The notes below the pieces were generated by a model. The model was given only the letters and a program-made list of their open reading frames with translations. It was not told where the DNA came from and did not search any database. From Lewinellaceae bacterium (GTDB lineage Bacteria > Bacteroidota > Bacteroidia > Chitinophagales > Saprospiraceae), in NCBI GenBank assembly GCA_016708875.1, contig JADJFA010000024.1:1-64000 (forward strand): 64,000 nucleotides of DNA, read 5' to 3'. The position numbers and the translations under genes were made by a program. Positions 47,342 to 56,592 of the stretch are shown piece after piece. How positions within the stretch are numbered: position 1 is the stretch's first letter; each line of letters opens with the position of its first letter.

Positions 47342-48103
47342 ATGTTACAAAGCCTTCGCAAAGAGTTCAACCTGTTGAAATTCAACACAAAACTCTATCT
47401 GGCTGGGACATACTTTACGCTCTTTGAAAAAACTTATAAGGTAGAAGGCCTGGATTTGGTGATACCGTTCAACCTGACCAACATCCGATTCAGGGGACAG
47501 TTTCCGATCAATTTTTACGAGAAACAGGAGCGGCGTTATTTGAAGCAATTTTTGCCAAAAAACGCCACCGTACTCGAATTGGGGGCTTGTCTGGGAGTGG
47601 TGTCATGCATTACCAATCGCTTGCTGGATCATCCAGAACGGCATGTGGTGGTGGAAGCAAATCCGAACCTGGTGCCTATTATAGAAGAGAACAAGTCGCG
47701 AAACAAGTGCGGATTTCACATTGAACACTGCATTGTTTCCAAAAACCTGGTCAACGAGTTTTTTATTGGGAAGAACATCCTGACAAGCAGCAATCGTCGC
47801 CACAGCACTGAAAAAATCAGTGTTGCGGGAAAAACAGTGGCTGAATTGGAAGGGAAATACGGGTTGAAATTTGACCTGCTAATGATGGACATCGAAGGGG
47901 GCGAATTGGACTTTCTGCGCGAAAACCGCGAAAAGTTGAAAGAACTGAATTTGATTTTCATGGAGGTACACCCTCACCGTGACGTTCTTTCGCCTGAAGA
48001 CGTAGCAGAATGTTTGGCCATCGTAACAACAGCGGGTTTTGAAAAAGTAGTGGACGATACCAATTTTTGGGTTCTTGTACGCCGGAACGCTGTTCCGGCT
48101 TAA
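47342..48103 (+). CDS. FkbM-family methyltransferase
   Basis: This 253-residue class I SAM methyltransferase has motif I as VLELGACLGVVSC, the acidic post-I residue in HVVVEANPNLVP, and the C-terminal family segment FDLLMMDIEGGELDFL followed by LIFMEVHPH. FkbM-type enzymes often methylate sugars of surface polysaccharides. It lies between rpoB and rpoC, where genes are normally adjacent. The last codons (RRNAVPA) are encoded by the left arm of a palindrome at 48078-48125. Confidence 0.85.
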   Translation: MLQSLRKEFNLLKFNTKLYLAGTYFTLFEKTYKVEGLDLVIPFNLTNIRFRGQFPINFYEKQERRYLKQFLPKNATVLELGACLGVVSCITNRLLDHPERHVVVEANPNLVPIIEENKSRNKCGFHIEHCIVSKNLVNEFFIGKNILTSSNRRHSTEKISVAGKTVAELEGKYGLKFDLLMMDIEGGELDFLRENREKLKELNLIFMEVHPHRDVLSPEDVAECLAIVTTAGFEKVVDDTNFWVLVRRNAVPA

Positions 48104-48125
48104 ACAGGCGAAACAGCGTTCCGCC
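48078..48125. repeat. Palindrome with GGAACGCTGTT/AACAGCGTTCC arms
   Basis: Arms lie at about 48085-48095 and 48112-48122. The left arm encodes the C-terminal residues of the FkbM protein. A related word occurs at 31487-31548. Confidence 0.7.
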
Positions 48126-48132
48126 ATACATT

Positions 48133-49104
48133 ATGGACATCATCTCGACTTGGATTTATCTCGACAGCCCGGAAGAGCGTTCTGAATATCCGCAGGTAGG
48201 ACAACAATCGCACCTGTTTGAGTTTCAGAAAACCTATTGGAAGTGTATTGCGGTGTTCTTTGCTTGTAGCGTTCAATTCAATCCGGGAAGGCGGCACGTT
48301 TTGTTTACCAACAAACCCAAGGCCGAACTTCCTGACATTGACGGATTAGACCTGAAGGCGTTTTTAGCCGAGCGGAATGTGGAGGTAATTACCATACCAA
48401 TGACCTGGCAAACGCCCCCAGGGTATTATCCAAAATGGCGCAACCAGTTCTTTGTTTTTGATATTTTTCAACAGTTTGAGCAGCATTTTGCAGAAACAAA
48501 TTCTGCATTCTTGCTACTCGATTCTGACTGTATCATCCGGCATTCGCTGGACGAACTTTTCGCCGACATCCGAAAAAACGGACTCATGGTGCTCCCTATG
48601 CCTTTTGGAGAAGACTATGATATCAACGGGATTACGCGAAAGGATATGCGGCAGATTTATTCGGATTTGGATGGGGAAGAGCTGGAAAATGTAAAACGGG
48701 TCAATCAAATGTTCCCGCCTGTCTGGGAAGCGATGATGCAGCGGTTTAAAGAAGGGAAAAAGAAGTTTCACTACGAAGGTCCGACGCTCAGTTACCTGTA
48801 TTACAAAATAGGAAAATTTGGCATCGCCGATCGCTTTATCAAACGTATATGGACTTCAGCCAAATTCTCCAACGTGGAGCCGCGTGATTTTGATTTGCAC
48901 ATTTGGCACGTGCCGGCTGAAAAAAAGGAAGGCATCGCGCTGTTGTTGAAAAAAATCGAGGCGGGTGGTTTTTTCAAAAAGCTAGAGCCAGAACTAGTGA
49001 AAGAGATGGGCGGCTATTTAGGAATACCCAAACGAACACATTATTTGAACCTCAAGCATTATTTGAAACATACAAGATTGTATCGGTGGCTGAAAAGCGG
49101 GTAA
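48133..49104 (+). CDS. Glycosyltransferase-like protein with DxD motif
   Basis: From ATG 48133 the protein has 323 residues (MDIISTWIYLDSPEERSEYP). An in-frame start at 48067 lies within the FkbM gene. The core AFLLLDSDCIIRHSLDELF has the DxD metal/nucleotide-sugar site of GT-A-fold enzymes; SYLYYKIGKFGIADRFIKRI and DLHIWHVP follow. It resembles no single GT family clearly. With the adjacent FkbM gene it probably modifies a surface glycan. It sits directly upstream of rpoC, separated by 78 bases. Confidence 0.6.
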   Translation: MDIISTWIYLDSPEERSEYPQVGQQSHLFEFQKTYWKCIAVFFACSVQFNPGRRHVLFTNKPKAELPDIDGLDLKAFLAERNVEVITIPMTWQTPPGYYPKWRNQFFVFDIFQQFEQHFAETNSAFLLLDSDCIIRHSLDELFADIRKNGLMVLPMPFGEDYDINGITRKDMRQIYSDLDGEELENVKRVNQMFPPVWEAMMQRFKEGKKKFHYEGPTLSYLYYKIGKFGIADRFIKRIWTSAKFSNVEPRDFDLHIWHVPAEKKEGIALLLKKIEAGGFFKKLEPELVKEMGGYLGIPKRTHYLNLKHYLKHTRLYRWLKSG

Positions 49105-49182
49105 TCCGTTCCAGTACCCTTCAAACTGAAAACAATAAATACCAATTAACCACTGACTTTTAAAAATTCTCAACTGCACAAT

Positions 49183-52100
49183 ATGCCTTTCAAAAAGAAG
49201 AGCAACAAGACCGATCAGGGTTTCGAGAGCATAACCATTGCACTCGCAAGCCCCGATGAAATCCTAGAGCGCAGCTACGGCGAAGTGCTCAAGCCCGAGA
49301 CCATCAACTACCGCTCCTACAAACCGGAGCGTGATGGCCTTTTCTGTGAGCGCATTTTTGGTCCTGTGAAGGACTACGAATGCTACTGCGGAAAGTACAA
49401 GCGCATACGCTATAAAGGCATTGTGTGCGACCGCTGCGGCGTGGAAGTGACAGAAAAGAAAGTGCGCCGCGAACGCATGGGGCATATCCGCCTTGTGGTG
49501 CCGGTGGTACACATCTGGTTTTTCAAAAGCCTGCCCAACAAAATTGGCTACATCCTCGGGCTCTCTTCCAAGAAATTGGAGAGCGTCATCTACTACGAGC
49601 GCTATGTGGTCATTCAGCCAGGCGTGAAAGAAGCAGAAGGTATTCCAAAGATGCACTTGCTCACAGAGGAAGAGTATCTGGAAATCTTGGACGCTTTGCC
49701 AAAAGACAACCAGAGCCTCGATAATTCACACCCCGACAAGTTCATCGCTATGATGGGCGCCGAGGCGGTGTTTACCCTTTTGAGCATCCTCAATCTCGAC
49801 GATCTCTCGGCGCAATTGCGTCACGATGCACACGCTGAGACGAGCATGGCTAAAAAGACCGAGGCCAACAAACGCCTCCGCGTAGTGGAAGCATTCCGCG
49901 ATGGTCTGGAAGGTTCTGGCCAGCGTCCGGAGTGGACCATTATTCAATATCTCCCGGTAGTTCCGCCAGAGTTGCGCCCATTGGTGCCGCTTGACGGTGG
50001 CCGTTTTGCGTCGTCAGACTTGAACGACCTTTACCGCCGTGTCATCATTCGCAACAACCGTTTGAAGCGCCTTTTGGAAATCAAAGCGCCAGAGGTAATT
50101 CTACGGAACGAAAAGCGAATGTTGCAAGAGGCTGTTGACTCCCTGTTCGACAACTCGCGTAAATCCAACGCCGTGAAAGCTGAAGGTGGTCGCGCATTGA
50201 AATCCTTGTCCGACATCCTGAAAGGCAAGCAAGGTCGTTTCCGTCAGAACCTGCTCGGTAAGCGTGTTGACTACTCTGGCCGTTCGGTCATCGTGGTAGG
50301 CCCAACGCTCAAACTGCACGAATGCGGTATTCCGAAGGCTATGGCAGCGGAGTTGTTCAAACCGTTCATCATCCGCAAACTCATCGAGCGCGGCATTGTG
50401 AAAACGGTGAAATCTGCAAAAAAACTCGTGGACCGCAAGGACCAGGTTATCTGGGAAATCCTGGAAAACATCCTTCGTGGCCACCCGGTAATGCTCAACC
50501 GTGCCCCAACGCTGCACAGATTGTCTATTCAGGCATTCCAGCCGCGCATCATTGAGGGCAAGGCCATCCAGTTGCACCCGCTCGTTTGTACGGCATTCAA
50601 CGCCGACTTTGACGGTGACCAAATGGCAGTACACGTGCCATTGAGCCAGGCCGCCATTTTGGAGGCTCAAGTGTTGATGCTTTCGAGCCACAACATGTTG
50701 AACCCACAGGACGGCTCTCCAATTACCCTGCCTTCGCAGGACATGGTATTGGGCTTGTACTATTTGACAAAAGAAAGAAAAAGCATCCCTGGTTCTCCAG
50801 TTATCGGCGAAGGAAGACGCTTCTATTCGGCTGAGGAGGTTGGCATCGCTTACAATGAAGGTCAACTGGACCTGCACGCTTCTATCGAGTGCCGCGTGCC
50901 AGTGACTGAAAATGGTGAAATTACTCACCGTCGTATCAAAACCACGGTGGGTCGGGTTCTTTTCAACCAGGCCGTTCCTGCAGGTGTTCCGTACATCGAT
51001 GAATTGTTGACCAAAAGGAACCTGAAAGGCATTATCAGCGGGATTTTGAACCGTACCAGTTTCAAACAGACCGCAGAATTTCTCGATGCAATCAAGGAAT
51101 TGGGCTTTGGCTGGGCGTTTAAAGCGGGTCTTTCGTTCAACCTCGGAGACCTTGTTATCCCCGATTTGAAGAAAAAGGCCCTCGAAGCCGCACAAGCGGA
51201 AGTGGACGAGGTGTGGGACAACTACAACATGGGTCTTATCACCTACAACGAGCGTTACAACCAAATCATTGACAAGTGGACGTTTGCGGACAACCGTATC
51301 ACCGACCAGTTGATGAAAGAATTGACCACCAGCAAGCAGGGCTTTAACTCTGTATTTATGATGCTCGATTCTGGTGCGCGTGGTTCGAAACAACAGATCA
51401 AACAGCTCTGCGGTCTTCGTGGACTGATGGCAAAACCCCGTAAATCGGGCGATACCGGCGGTGCGATCATCGAGAACCCGATCCTTTCCAACTTCCTGGA
51501 AGGTCTTTCGGTACAGGAGTTCTTTATCTCTACCCACGGTGCGCGTAAAGGTCTGGCCGACACGGCTTTGAAAACGGCAGACGCCGGTTACCTCACCCGT
51601 CGTTTGGTGGACGTTGCCCAGGACGTTGTTATCCGCGAGGTGGACTGCAATACCCTGCGTGGTCTCGACACAACGGCGTTCAAAGAGGGTGAAAAAGTCA
51701 TTGTAAATCTGAAGGATCGGATCAAAGGCCGTTATAGCCTGCACGATATTTACAACCCGGACACGGAAAAACTGCTTGTTTCGGCAGGGGATTACATCAC
51801 CGACGAGATCGCAAATGAGATCGAAGCGGCAGATATTGAATCTGTAAACATCCGTTCCGTACTTACCTGCGAAAGCCGTCACGGTGTGTGCGCCAAGTGC
51901 TACGGGAAAAACCTTGCCACTGGTCGTATCGCCGAAATGGGCGACGCGGTAGGTATTATCGCTGCACAATCCATTGGTGAACCTGGAACACAGTTGACCC
52001 TGCGTACCTTCCACACGGGTGGTACCGCTATGTTGTCGCAGACTGAAAACACCCTTACCGCTCGCGCTACGGGTAAACTTGAATTCGACTCAATCCGCAC

Positions 52101-53478
52101 AGTTGATGGTACAGATTCTGACGGTAAACCTGTACAGGTGGTCGTGTCTCGTACCGGTGAAATCCGAATGGTGGACACCAAAACCAACCGTACACTCGCC
52201 AACAACTATATCCCTTACGGCTCCTTCCTTTTTGTGAAAGAAGGCCAGGAAGTTCAACGTGGAGATAAGATGTGCGAATGGGATCCGTTCAACGCCGTGA
52301 TTGTCAGCGACTTTACAGGAGTAATTCGTTACAACAGCCTGGAAGAAGGCGTCAATTACCGCATGGACCGTGACGATCAAACGGGCTTTGCCGAGAAGAT
52401 CGTAATCGAGAGCAAGAACAAGAAGAAGATTCCTTCCCTTACTGTTTTGAACGCCAAAACCGGCGAGGAACTTAAAAACTTCTCGCTCCCAGTTGGTGCA
52501 TATATTACGGTTGAAGACAATGATGAAGTGAAATCTGGTCAGCAAATCGTGAAGATTCCACGTAAACTGGGCAAAATCGCCGACATCACGGGTGGTCTGC
52601 CGCGTGTAACCGAACTCGTGGAGGCGCGTACACCTTCCAACCCGGCAGTCGTTGCCGAGATTGATGGTGTAATAACCTTTGGTGGCATCAAACGGGGCAA
52701 TCGTGAGGCGTTCATCAAAGCCAAAGATGGCCAGGAGCGCAAATACATGGTGCCGCTTACTAAGCACGTTTTGGTACAGCACGAAGACTTTGTGCGTTCT
52801 GGCACGGCAATTACCGAAGGAACTATTTCGGTGAAAGACATCCTTGCCATTCGCGGGCCATTTGCGGCTTCGCAATACCTCGTGAACGGTGTGCAGGAAG
52901 TTTACCGTGCCCAGGGCATCAACATCAACGACAAGCACCTTGAGGTGATCGTTCGTCAGATGTTGCGCCGTCTTGAAATTGTCGACCCAGGGGATACGCA
53001 CTTCCTCACGGGCGAGCCTGTGGAGCGCAATGAATTCGTGGATTACAACGACTGGATTTACGACAAAAAACTCGTGCTCGACAGCGGCGAAAGCACCAAA
53101 CTGAAACCCGGTGCACTGGTCACTTTGCGTCAAATCCGCGAGGAGAACTCTTTCCTGAAGCGCAACGACAAGAAACTGGTCGAATACCGTGATGCAACAT
53201 CAGCCACGGCAGTTTCCATGCTACTGGGTATCACGAAAGCTTCGCTTGGTACGGAATCCTGGATTTCGGCGGCATCGTTCCAAGAGACCACCAAGGTGCT
53301 TTCTACCGCAGCCATCGCTGCCAAGAAAGACTTCCTGATGGGCTTGAAAGAGAATGTCATCGTGGGCAAGAAGATTCCTGCGGGAACTGGTATGCGCATA
53401 TACAACAACTTGCAAGTAACAGGTTCTGGTCGCCCTTTCAAAGAGCAGACCGAGGGTGTTGCTGAGGAAGTGGAATAA
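49183..53478 (+). CDS. rpoC: DNA-directed RNA polymerase subunit beta'
   Basis: RpoC (1431 residues) carries the active-site magnesium triad in NADFDGDQM. The N-terminal zinc ribbon is CYCGKYKRIRYKGIVCDRCG; the second zinc site uses LTCESRHGVCAKCYG. Bridge helix and trigger-loop regions follow (HGARKGLADTALKTADAGYL, GEPGTQLTLRTFHTGGTA). It is intact. The 1.9-kb insertion between rpoB and rpoC, plus a hairpin after rpoB, implies either read-through or a separate promoter; none is obvious in the 78-base gap. Confidence 0.98.
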   Translation: MPFKKKSNKTDQGFESITIALASPDEILERSYGEVLKPETINYRSYKPERDGLFCERIFGPVKDYECYCGKYKRIRYKGIVCDRCGVEVTEKKVRRERMGHIRLVVPVVHIWFFKSLPNKIGYILGLSSKKLESVIYYERYVVIQPGVKEAEGIPKMHLLTEEEYLEILDALPKDNQSLDNSHPDKFIAMMGAEAVFTLLSILNLDDLSAQLRHDAHAETSMAKKTEANKRLRVVEAFRDGLEGSGQRPEWTIIQYLPVVPPELRPLVPLDGGRFASSDLNDLYRRVIIRNNRLKRLLEIKAPEVILRNEKRMLQEAVDSLFDNSRKSNAVKAEGGRALKSLSDILKGKQGRFRQNLLGKRVDYSGRSVIVVGPTLKLHECGIPKAMAAELFKPFIIRKLIERGIVKTVKSAKKLVDRKDQVIWEILENILRGHPVMLNRAPTLHRLSIQAFQPRIIEGKAIQLHPLVCTAFNADFDGDQMAVHVPLSQAAILEAQVLMLSSHNMLNPQDGSPITLPSQDMVLGLYYLTKERKSIPGSPVIGEGRRFYSAEEVGIAYNEGQLDLHASIECRVPVTENGEITHRRIKTTVGRVLFNQAVPAGVPYIDELLTKRNLKGIISGILNRTSFKQTAEFLDAIKELGFGWAFKAGLSFNLGDLVIPDLKKKALEAAQAEVDEVWDNYNMGLITYNERYNQIIDKWTFADNRITDQLMKELTTSKQGFNSVFMMLDSGARGSKQQIKQLCGLRGLMAKPRKSGDTGGAIIENPILSNFLEGLSVQEFFISTHGARKGLADTALKTADAGYLTRRLVDVAQDVVIREVDCNTLRGLDTTAFKEGEKVIVNLKDRIKGRYSLHDIYNPDTEKLLVSAGDYITDEIANEIEAADIESVNIRSVLTCESRHGVCAKCYGKNLATGRIAEMGDAVGIIAAQSIGEPGTQLTLRTFHTGGTAMLSQTENTLTARATGKLEFDSIRTVDGTDSDGKPVQVVVSRTGEIRMVDTKTNRTLANNYIPYGSFLFVKEGQEVQRGDKMCEWDPFNAVIVSDFTGVIRYNSLEEGVNYRMDRDDQTGFAEKIVIESKNKKKIPSLTVLNAKTGEELKNFSLPVGAYITVEDNDEVKSGQQIVKIPRKLGKIADITGGLPRVTELVEARTPSNPAVVAEIDGVITFGGIKRGNREAFIKAKDGQERKYMVPLTKHVLVQHEDFVRSGTAITEGTISVKDILAIRGPFAASQYLVNGVQEVYRAQGININDKHLEVIVRQMLRRLEIVDPGDTHFLTGEPVERNEFVDYNDWIYDKKLVLDSGESTKLKPGALVTLRQIREENSFLKRNDKKLVEYRDATSATAVSMLLGITKASLGTESWISAASFQETTKVLSTAAIAAKKDFLMGLKENVIVGKKIPAGTGMRIYNNLQVTGSGRPFKEQTEGVAEEVE

Positions 53479-53508
53479 TTCGAGTTTACGACTTAGTTTA
53501 GGATATAC

Positions 53509-53544
53509 AAAAGCCTCCAAGATTTGATCTTGGAGGCTTTTTTT
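53509..53544 (+). terminator. Intrinsic terminator after rpoC
   Basis: Stem AAAAGCCTCCAAGAT/ATCTTGGAGGCTTTT with loop TTG, followed by a T-tract ending at 53544. The A-run on the other side makes it bidirectional, so it may also stop lptB transcripts. Confidence 0.92.
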
Positions 53545-53583
53545 GTTGGAGTACGCCTGCTAACTGCAACTGCCTACTGCCAA

Positions 53584-54324
53584 CTACTCCGCCGCCACTT
53601 TCTTCTTCAACTCAAAGTGCTTACCCAAATAAACCTTCCGCACCATCTCATCAGCTGCGAGTTCCTCGGCTGTGCCTGCCTTTAGAATTCCGCCCTCGAA
53701 CATGAGATAAGCGCGGTCAGTGATGCTCAGCGTTTCCTGCACGTTGTGATCGGTGATGAGAATACCAATGTTTTTGGTTTTGAGTTTTTCCACAATGGAC
53801 TGAATGTCTTCCACTGCGATGGGGTCAATGCCCGCGAAAGGCTCGTCCAAAAGGATAAATTTCGGATCGCTGGCGAGTGCACGGGCTATTTCGGTACGGC
53901 GGCGTTCGCCCCCGGAGAGTGTGTCGCCATTGCCTTTGCGCACCCGGTTGAGGTTGAATTCTTCGAGCAGCGACTCCAGTTTTTCATGCTGCGCCTGCTT
54001 GCTCAATTTGGTCATTTCCAATACGGCGCGGATGTTGTCTTCTACCGAAAGTTTGCGGAACACGCTCGGCTCTTGCGGCAAATAGCCGATGCCTTTTTGG
54101 GCGCGGCGGTACATGGGCAAATCCGTAATCTCCTCATCCTCAAGGTATACATGGCCATCAGTAGGCTTTATAAAACCTACAACCATATAGAAGGAAGTAG
54201 TTTTTCCTGCGCCGTTGGGGCCCAGCAACCCCACGATTTCCCCTTGCTCTACCTGGAACGAAACGTCCTTTACGACGGTGCGCTTGCCGTAGGTTTTGAA
54301 AATATTTTCAGCTCTTAATATCAT
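53584..54324 (-). CDS. lptB: LPS export ABC transporter ATP-binding protein LptB
   Basis: LptB powers lipopolysaccharide extraction from the inner membrane by the LptBFG complex. From ATG 54324 (MILRAENIFKTYGKRTVVKD) it has 246 residues. Walker A GPNGAGKTTS, Q-loop LPQEPSVFRKLSV, signature LSGGERRRTEIARAL, Walker B FILLDEPFAGIDP and the switch His in ITDHNVQ are all present. An earlier ATG at 54399 reads through the upstream palindrome. LptF/LptG genes are not in the window. Confidence 0.93.
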   Translation of the reverse strand: MILRAENIFKTYGKRTVVKDVSFQVEQGEIVGLLGPNGAGKTTSFYMVVGFIKPTDGHVYLEDEEITDLPMYRRAQKGIGYLPQEPSVFRKLSVEDNIRAVLEMTKLSKQAQHEKLESLLEEFNLNRVRKGNGDTLSGGERRRTEIARALASDPKFILLDEPFAGIDPIAVEDIQSIVEKLKTKNIGILITDHNVQETLSITDRAYLMFEGGILKAGTAEELAADEMVRKVYLGKHFELKKKVAAE

Positions 54325-54337
54325 TTTTTGAACTATG

Positions 54338-54417
54338 AACGATGAACTATAAGCGATGAACAATGAAAAGCATGAGTGCTCATGCGGTTCATTGTTCATC
54401 GTTTATAGTTCATCGTT
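54338..54417. repeat. 30-bp-arm word palindrome upstream of lptB
   Basis: Arms AACGATGAACTATAAGCGAT... (54338-54366) and ...ATCGTTTATAGTTCATCGTT (54388-54417) have one mismatch; a second small hairpin CATGAGTGCTCATG fills the loop. It fills the gap between yqeY and lptB. Confidence 0.88.
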
Positions 54418-54862
54418 AAGAAAGGAGTTTTTCACAATATCCGAAATCGCCCGGCCTTCAGCCTTTCCCCGCCAATTCCTTGTTAGCAGCCCCATTACCT
54501 TGCCCATGTCGCGGGCAGATTCCGCGCCTGTTTCGGCGATGATCCTTTTTATAATCGTCTCCAATTCAACACCCTCCAGCATGGCAGGAAGATATTTCCG
54601 AATGACTTCGATTTCCTCACGCTCTTTTTGAGCGAGCTCCGGGCGATTGTTTTTTTCATAAATATCAAGCGATTCCTGACGGGTCTTCACCAATTTTTGA
54701 AGCATTTGTACTTCCCGGGTCTCGTCTATGATTTGGCCGGTCCCATCTGGTTTTTGCCAACTGAATGAGCGATTTGATGGCCCGGATGCCGCGCAGCGTT
54801 ACCTCGTCTTTGGCTTTCATGGCAGTCACGAGGTCTTTGTTGATTTTTTCTTCGAGTGTCAT
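54403..54862 (-). CDS. GatB/YqeY domain-containing protein, frameshifted near 54745
   Basis: The protein resembles the tRNA-binding C-terminal domain of GatB; YqeY proteins are widespread but their role is unclear. The start at 54862 gives MTLEEKINKDLVTAMKAKDE. The frame breaks near 54745 in LAKTDGTGQIIDETREVQ (one extra base), then continues with MLQKLVKTRQESLDIYEKNN and AQKEREEIEVIRKYLPAMLE, ending DIVKNSFLNDEL. Rejoined length is about 152 residues, as expected. The end overlaps the right arm of the palindrome at 54338-54417. Confidence 0.85.
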
Positions 54863-55534
54863 TATGTAGAATGCTGGTGATTGGTTTAATGGTGATTGGT
54901 GGATAGGTGTGGGGGTGTTCACGGAACTGTGTCAAAAATTAAAGGTTGGGGGGGGTGGTGCCCCCTGGGGGTTCACCCCCCCAAAAGAAACCCCCCCAAA
55001 ACTCCGGGGGGGGCGGGCCCCCGCCCCCGCTTTGCCCGCCCGCCCCCCGCCCTCCCCCCCCCGCCCCCCCCCGCCCCCGGCCCCGGGGGCGGGGCCCCGC
55101 CCCCCGAGTGGGGGTTTGTTTTTCGTTTTGGGGGGTTGTTTTTCAAAAAAAAAGGGGGGGGGGTACCCAGAACCCGGTGCGGGGGGCAAAGGCCCCGGGG
55201 TTGGGGGGTTTCCCCGGGCGGCCCCGCCCCCCCATTGGGGGGGGGGTTGGTGGGGGGGGTGCGGTGGGGCGGGGGGGGTGGCCGACAATGTGGGGGGCGC
55301 CCCCCCCGCCCGGGGGCGGGCCGGGGTTTGCGGGGGGCCCCCTTTTCTTTCCCCTCCCCTCCCGCCCCGGCCTGCGCCGGCCGGGGGGGGGGGGGCCCCC
55401 GGGGGGGGGGGGGGGGGGGGGGCGGGGGGTGGGGGGGGGGCGGGGGGGGGGGGAGACCGAAGGGGGGGCGGGTCGGGCCCCCGCCCGGCCCGGGGCCCCG
55501 CCCCCGGGCTTTTGGCCCGGAACCCCCCCCGACG

Positions 55535-55596
<62 letters not shown>

Positions 55597-55618
55597 ACCC
55601 CCCCCCCCGCCCCCCCCC

Positions 55619-55649
<31 letters not shown>

Positions 55650-55698
55650 ACCCCCCCTTAACCCCCCGGGACCCCCCCCCAACCCCCCCCCCCCCCCC

Positions 55699-55732
<34 letters not shown>

Positions 55733-55874
55733 ACACCCCCCCAACCCAACCCAAAACAAACAAACCCCCCCCGACCCCCCCCCCCCCCCGGGGCTTCTTC
55801 CCCCCCCCCCCCAACCCCCCCCCCCCCCCCCCCCGCCGGGGGCGCCGGGGGGCCCCCCCCCCCTTTCCCCCCTT

Positions 55875-55917
<43 letters not shown>

Positions 55918-56291
55918 ACCCCCCACAACCCCCCGCGCCCCCCCCCTCCCCCCAAAAACTTGGCGCCCCCCCCCCCCCCGGGGCCCAAAGATCAGTTTCT
56001 TCCCCCCCCCCCCCCCCCCCAAAACCCCCCACACCCCTCCCCGGGCCCCCCCGCGCCCCCCCCCCCCGGGGGGGGGGCGCCCCCCCCCCCCCCCCGGGGG
56101 GGCCCGGCGGGGGGGCTTTCCCCCCCGGGGCGGCCCCCCCCCAAACCGCCCCCCCGGGGGCCCCCGCCCCCCCCGGGGCCGGCGGCCCGCTTTTTCCCCC
56201 CCCCGGGCCCCTCCCGGCCGCCTTTTTTAAAATTTAAAAAAAAAAATTTAATCAAAAAAAAAACTTACTTGTTTGGTTGCGTCGGCGGCCT

Positions 56292-56356
56292 CTAGGTGAT
56301 TGGTTAATTGGTGACTCGTGACCAATCCACCAATCACCATTAAACCAGTCACCATC
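56292..56356. repeat. Word palindrome (GGTGATTGG words) right of the G/C tract
   Basis: GGTGATTGGTTAATTGGTGA pairs with CCAATCACCATTAAACCAGT across CTCGTGACC. The half at 54876-54910 matches the reverse complement of its right arm, so the G/C tract may interrupt a larger palindrome. Confidence 0.75.
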
Positions 56357-56457
56357 CTAACGCTTTTCCTTGATAAAACGTTTCGCTTCAGGCGGCACAA
56401 GTTACGGCAAGGTTTTGCGAAATTCATTTCAGACGCGATAGCTTGACGAGCGATTCC

Positions 56458-56465
56458 TACCTTTG
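56458..56465 (+). promoter_or_regulatory. Likely -7 promoter element of the metB-like gene
   Basis: TACCTTTG at 56458-56465 matches the TAnnTTTG consensus and lies about 128 bases before the start codon, with an ACACGGAT-type palindrome in the leader. Confidence 0.5.
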
Positions 56466-56484
56466 CCCACTTTTTAGGGGATGG

Positions 56485-56562
56485 AACACGGATGACACAG
56501 ATGAGACACGGATTTGCACGGATTAGGCTAAAAAATCCGTGTCTCATCTGTGTCCATCTGTC
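56485..56562. repeat. Word palindrome of the ACACGGAT family in the metB-like leader
   Basis: Perfect 22-bp arms at 56493-56514 (starting GACACAGATGAGACACGG) and 56533-56554. It is placed between promoter and start codon, as in the mntR leader. Confidence 0.88.
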
Positions 56563-56592
56563 ATCAACAACTTAAAGCAATTCAAAAAATAC

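Noticed and set aside
50101..52014. 637-residue open frame antisense to rpoC
   Set aside because: Shadow of rpoC on the opposite strand; no recognisable domain.
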